Part shown: positions 62,379-64,000 of the stretch, piece by piece | How positions within the stretch are numbered: position 1 is the first letter of the stretch | Layout: every line of letters starts with the position of its first letter | Source: Trichoplusia ni | Taxonomy: Eukaryota > Arthropoda > Insecta > Lepidoptera > Noctuidae | Assembly (NCBI RefSeq): GCF_003590095.1 | Contig: NC_039480.1 | Span: 14,981,328-15,045,327, forward strand | Direction: 5' to 3' | Length of the DNA stretch: 64,000 nt | Notes under the pieces: generated by a model | Told to the model about the DNA's origin: nothing | What the model saw: only the letters and a program-made list of their open reading frames with translations | Database searches by the model: none | Translations under genes and position numbers: made by a program

Positions 62379-64000
62379 GTAAGGAAATTAGGACTTGACA
62401 CTCCTTCTATAGACAATATGTTAGTTCTATTTTATTTGTGACGAAACTTCGGAATAGGCATTATAAGCTGGCGTTTGTACTCGTATTGGAACTTTGGAAT
62501 CAATGCAAAAGACTTTTAATTTGAACGGAATAGTAATAGCTTTAACCTTTTTCAAATGAATATTAAAACACAAGGAATAAGATATGACTCCTTTGATTGT
62601 TGTAAACAACTTTAAAGTGACAGAATATATCGTATGATTGTTTAACAATTAAACCAGTTGTGGCTAGGATAATGTTACGATATTATCTGATTCTTATAAA
62701 AAGTGTCTTTAAAGGTTAAATGAGTCAACTTGGATATTTATATATTACTCACATTATTACATATCCACTTCAGGTAAACTGGTCTTGTCTGATTTTTTTA
62801 TTATCACATGTTACAAAATACTCCAAAAAAGTGTTTTGTACATAAAATACTAGTTAAAAAAGAATTTCACGTAAATTCACTTAATTTTCCCAAAATTCGG
62901 GGTTTCTCCATTTAATTTTGAAAGATGTCTCTGGATTACATAAAATATTATAAATCATACTCTTTGAGTATTTTTTTCTAAAACATAATCAATCTAAGAA
63001 ACACACCTTAAAACATTGAATTGCAAGGTCGAAACCCCAGGAGAGCGATTATGTTAAATGTATTCGGATATTGCGTACTTATATTACAAACATGTTGCTC
63101 ATGTGCCCATTCACCAATCACAGTTTTCTTATTGATATTAGTCATGGAAATATCATTGAACCTTGAACGAATCGTTATTAATTGATACAAGAAATTAAAA
63201 GTAAATACTAAAACTGAATTTATTTTTTGATAATTTGATAAGTTGAATCCTTTGACTCACTTCATTTTGTCTCTAAGGACCAAATCTTTTCGTGACGTCA
63301 TTACAACATTAAAAATTACTGTTAATGCAACAGTATGTTTCCTGCTCTATTACTGCTAAAGTAGTTATTCCGTAGATTATAACTGCAGAAAATACTTAGA
63401 ATTTTGATAACATCAGCGCTTAAACATTTTTGATGCATCTCCCACATAACTTAGATGTACACCCATTAGATGCACGCTAATGGACCGAGTTGAGAACTCA
63501 CGTGGAAAGATAAACAAAGATCTTTATTAGTCATTAACAAATACTTTTGTCTATCTAATAAAGGATGGGGGTTTTTTTTTAATACTGGGGGTCTACCACC
63601 TGTTTTAAAGTAAGAATGCTGTAGGTGTGGAAGCGAGATGGAACAACATGCTTCGTAGAGCGACAACTCGCTTGCACGTCGTCAATCCCGTCTTTCTCTA
63701 AGATGTGGTAGTAGACCCCCTGAACTAATTAGCAGTTTAATGAGTATTAATGATCAGAAGCATCCGAGGTATTCATATAGAACGGTAATTTATGTTTTGT
63801 CTAATTGTTCATACTTTACCATGATTATTACTGGCGCTTTAATAAATTATTCCATACCTTTCAATCGATTTTAAATCTTATTGCACCTGATATAAAATTT
63901 GCAATTGCATGTCTTGTGCTGTTAGGGTTCGTGTTAAGATTTTAATCGTTGCATTCGATTTGAGACTCTGTGATACTTGTGCATGGTTTGTAATTGCTTG
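62379..64000 (+). other. Downstream intron of the claudin-like gene (to window end)
   Basis: Follows the donor after 62378. It holds a MITE-like element at 63583-63722. No third exon is recognised before the end of the window. Confidence 0.55.
63583..63722. mobile_element. MITE-like element with gggggtctacca ends
   Basis: The left end ctgggggtctaccacct and right end gatgtggtagtagaccccctg are inverted repeats. The interior has gtggaagcgagatggaacaa and cgtagagcgacaactcgc. A related left end occurs at 62054-62070 (ctgggggtctaccatca), and a related interior at 59668-59715 (gtggaagggagacagagcga, catagagcgacgtctcac). Confidence 0.55.

Noticed and set aside
1..64000. CRISPR arrays, operons, bacterial promoters or phage-like systems
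   Set aside because: The window is an intron-bearing animal nuclear region. No spaced direct-repeat array or polycistronic layout was seen.

Overview
The window looks like moth or butterfly (Lepidoptera) nuclear DNA. It is AT-rich, its genes carry many short GT-AG introns, and it holds remnants of repeat types I know from lepidopteran genomes: tRNA-derived SINEs, Penelope-like and LINE tails, and short inverted-repeat MITEs. No species can be named from the sequence alone.

Layout. (1) 47-18432, minus strand: a UBE2O-type hybrid ubiquitin-conjugating E2/E3 gene. I resolved 25 coding exons (1276 codons, every junction phase-consistent). The start codon is at 18432; the E2 catalytic cysteine lies near the left edge and the last exons run off the window. 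(2) 18433-19663: a divergent promoter region of about 1.2 kb. (3) 19664-28650, plus strand: a TBC1D16-type Rab GTPase-activating protein, seven coding exons, 734 residues, with both catalytic fingers. Its 3' flank (28651-33868) has no other gene and carries several repeats. (4) 33869-34900 and 36902-37933, plus strand: two tandem uninterrupted genes of 343 codons each, for an MDR-superfamily quinone-oxidoreductase-like enzyme of a typically bacterial 'zinc-type alcohol dehydrogenase-like' family. They are the best candidates for horizontally acquired genes here. (5) 39034-41891, minus strand: NUDCD3, a NudC-family co-chaperone, five exons, 338 residues. (6) 42566 onward, plus strand: the first two coding exons of a claudin/stargazin-like four-pass membrane protein, split by a 19.6 kb intron that fills most of the right third of the window.

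The genes do not form one pathway. UBE2O, TBC1D16 and NUDCD3 are conserved housekeeping or regulatory genes (ubiquitylation, Rab control, chaperoning). The MDR pair has the lineage-restricted, duplicated profile of a metabolic or detoxification gene. Unusual non-genic structures are a Penelope-like element tail with an inverted terminal copy and a hammerhead-like motif (967-1319), a near-perfect 116-bp-arm foldback in a NUDCD3 intron (40886-41147), a 23-bp-arm hairpin in the large intron (54631-54682) and a 15-bp-arm palindrome (32611-32641).

All exon boundaries were read by eye from splice-site dinucleotides, reading phase and remembered family similarity. No database search or transcript was available.
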